From the NCBI GenBank assembly GCA_012959985.1, contig DUCD01000023.1, forward strand, positions 1 through 34,297: a stretch of DNA of 34,297 nt, read 5' to 3'. Below are positions 33,592 through 34,297 of the stretch, in pieces. The position numbers were made by a program, and so were the translations under genes. The notes below the pieces were generated by a model. It was not told the DNA's origin, searched no databases, and worked only from the letters and a program-made list of their open reading frames with translations. Every line of letters starts with the position of its first letter. Within the stretch, counting starts at the first letter, position 1. Source of the stretch: Verrucomicrobiales bacterium (lineage in GTDB: Bacteria > Verrucomicrobiota > Verrucomicrobiia > Limisphaerales > DUCD01).

Positions 33592-33616
33592 CGAGCGAAT
33601 CTTTTATTCGGTTTCT
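33584..33616 (+). terminator. Possible Rho-independent terminator after the M48-like gene
   Basis: CGCTC (33584-33588), TGAC loop, GAGCG (33593-33597) form a perfect five-base stem that overlaps the stop codon and is followed by a T-rich stretch. It sits between two convergent genes. The stem is short. Confidence 0.35.
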
Positions 33617-33618
33617 AT

Positions 33619-34296
33619 TTATTCTACGAATTCCAAATGTTGCTGGTGAGGAATGATATTCCGCTCATGAGCCGCGTGTAGGAACCGTCGGATCGATTCG
33701 CGTCCTTTTTCACCATAATCCAAGGTCCAGTGATTCACATACATGCCGACAAACTGGTCCGCGAGTTCAATGCCCATGTCACGTGCGTATTGAAGGGCAT
33801 GCTCAACCGCTTCTTTCCGGTGATCCAGACTGAACTGGATGCTGGTGGTTAAAATATCAGAAACCATTTTGCGGACCTCCGGTTCCATTCTTTTGCTGAT
33901 GACATTCGCTCCCAGCGGCAATGGTAATCCATCGTTTTCTTCCCCCCACCATTTGCCGAAATCCAAACTCAAGACGAATCCCTGATCCTGATAGGTCAGC
34001 TGGCCCTCGTGAATAATCAATCCGACATCTGCCGAACCTTCTTTGACCGCGTTGAAAATCTGATCGAACGGGACCACCCTATAATTCAATTCTTCAGCCT
34101 TTTTTCCTGTCCATAACTGCAAGGCAAGAAACGCACTGGTGAGCGTGCCGGGAACGGCTATTTTTTTACGGCAGATCTCGTCTTTGGAATAAGCTTTGGG
34201 ACCGACCAGCATGGGCCCATAACCGTCTCCCATGCTTGCTCCACTGGGGAGAAGTGCGTAATTCTCACTGACATAAGCGTAGGCATGCACACTGAT
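33619..34296 (-). CDS. mqnD: 1,4-dihydroxy-6-naphthoate synthase MqnD (5' partial)
   Basis: The frame runs off the right edge, so the N-terminus is outside the window; the GTG at 34290 is internal (preceded in frame by Ile-Ser). The 225 visible residues match MqnD: YALLPSGASMGDGYGPMLV, then IAVPGTLTSAFLAL, the substrate-site segment DVGLIIHEGQLTYQ, LPLPLGANVISKRM, and a C-terminus with MYVNHWTLDYGEKGRESIR. MqnD converts cyclic de-hypoxanthinyl futalosine to 1,4-dihydroxy-6-naphthoate in the futalosine route to menaquinone. It shows that the organism probably uses that route rather than MenFDHCEB. No other mqn gene is visible here. Confidence 0.9.
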   Translation of the reverse strand: MSVHAYAYVSENYALLPSGASMGDGYGPMLVGPKAYSKDEICRKKIAVPGTLTSAFLALQLWTGKKAEELNYRVVPFDQIFNAVKEGSADVGLIIHEGQLTYQDQGFVLSLDFGKWWGEENDGLPLPLGANVISKRMEPEVRKMVSDILTTSIQFSLDHRKEAVEHALQYARDMGIELADQFVGMYVNHWTLDYGEKGRESIRRFLHAAHERNIIPHQQHLEFVE

Positions 34297-34297
34297 C

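Overview
The window looks like chromosome from a Gram-negative member of the PVC group, most likely Verrucomicrobiota. This is inferred from gene content, not from a database search. The supporting content is an outer-membrane system (BamA, Skp, an OprP/O-type porin), a PVC-style dehydrogenase/HEAT protein next to a HEAT-cupredoxin protein, a membrane Ser/Thr kinase with a C-terminal SUMF1/FGE domain, two tandem pstB genes, a sialate-esterase-like protein, and futalosine-route menaquinone synthesis (MqnD). No tRNA, rRNA, CRISPR array, transposase or phage gene was recognised.

Layout. 1-2.15 kb: the end of a sorbosone-dehydrogenase-like protein and a HEAT-azurin protein. 2.2-3.4 kb: a diverged repeat, a glycine-zipper lipoprotein and an SDR. 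3.5-9.8 kb: a phosphate-starvation locus, phoB-phoR-pstS-pstC-pstA-pstB1-pstB2-porin. In it phoB and pstA each carry an apparent one-base deletion, and phoR and pstS are joined by a deletion that removes the kinase part of phoR and the start of pstS. 9.8-14.3 kb, minus strand: an FHA-cyclase, a catalytically degenerate sialate-esterase-like protein and a kinase-SUMF1 protein. 14.3-20.2 kb: a Tat-exported asparaginase-family hydrolase, a cysteine desulfurase, a secreted beta-propeller, a MarR regulator and an aldo/keto reductase. 20.4-31.2 kb, plus strand: a housekeeping run, dsbD-prs-rplY-pth-rpsF-ssb-rplI-dnaB-bamA-skp. 31.2-34.3 kb: an inverted-repeat element, an aldo/keto reductase that has lost its Fe-S cysteines, an M48-like protein missing one zinc histidine, and partial mqnD.

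Most notable observations: (1) PstB1 and PstB2 have complementary losses of ABC motifs. PstB1 lacks the Q-loop Gln and switch His, and PstB2 lacks the LSGGQ signature, which predicts a heterodimer with one active and one degenerate ATP site. (2) Three lesions cluster within 2.6 kb of the pho/pst locus while every other gene reads cleanly, so the cause is either real decay or a local sequence/assembly fault. (3) A dispersed, paired inverted-repeat family with core GCTGAGGACAGC sits in several intergenic gaps, including both sides of the kinase gene. (4) Several proteins keep a family fold but have lost catalytic residues.
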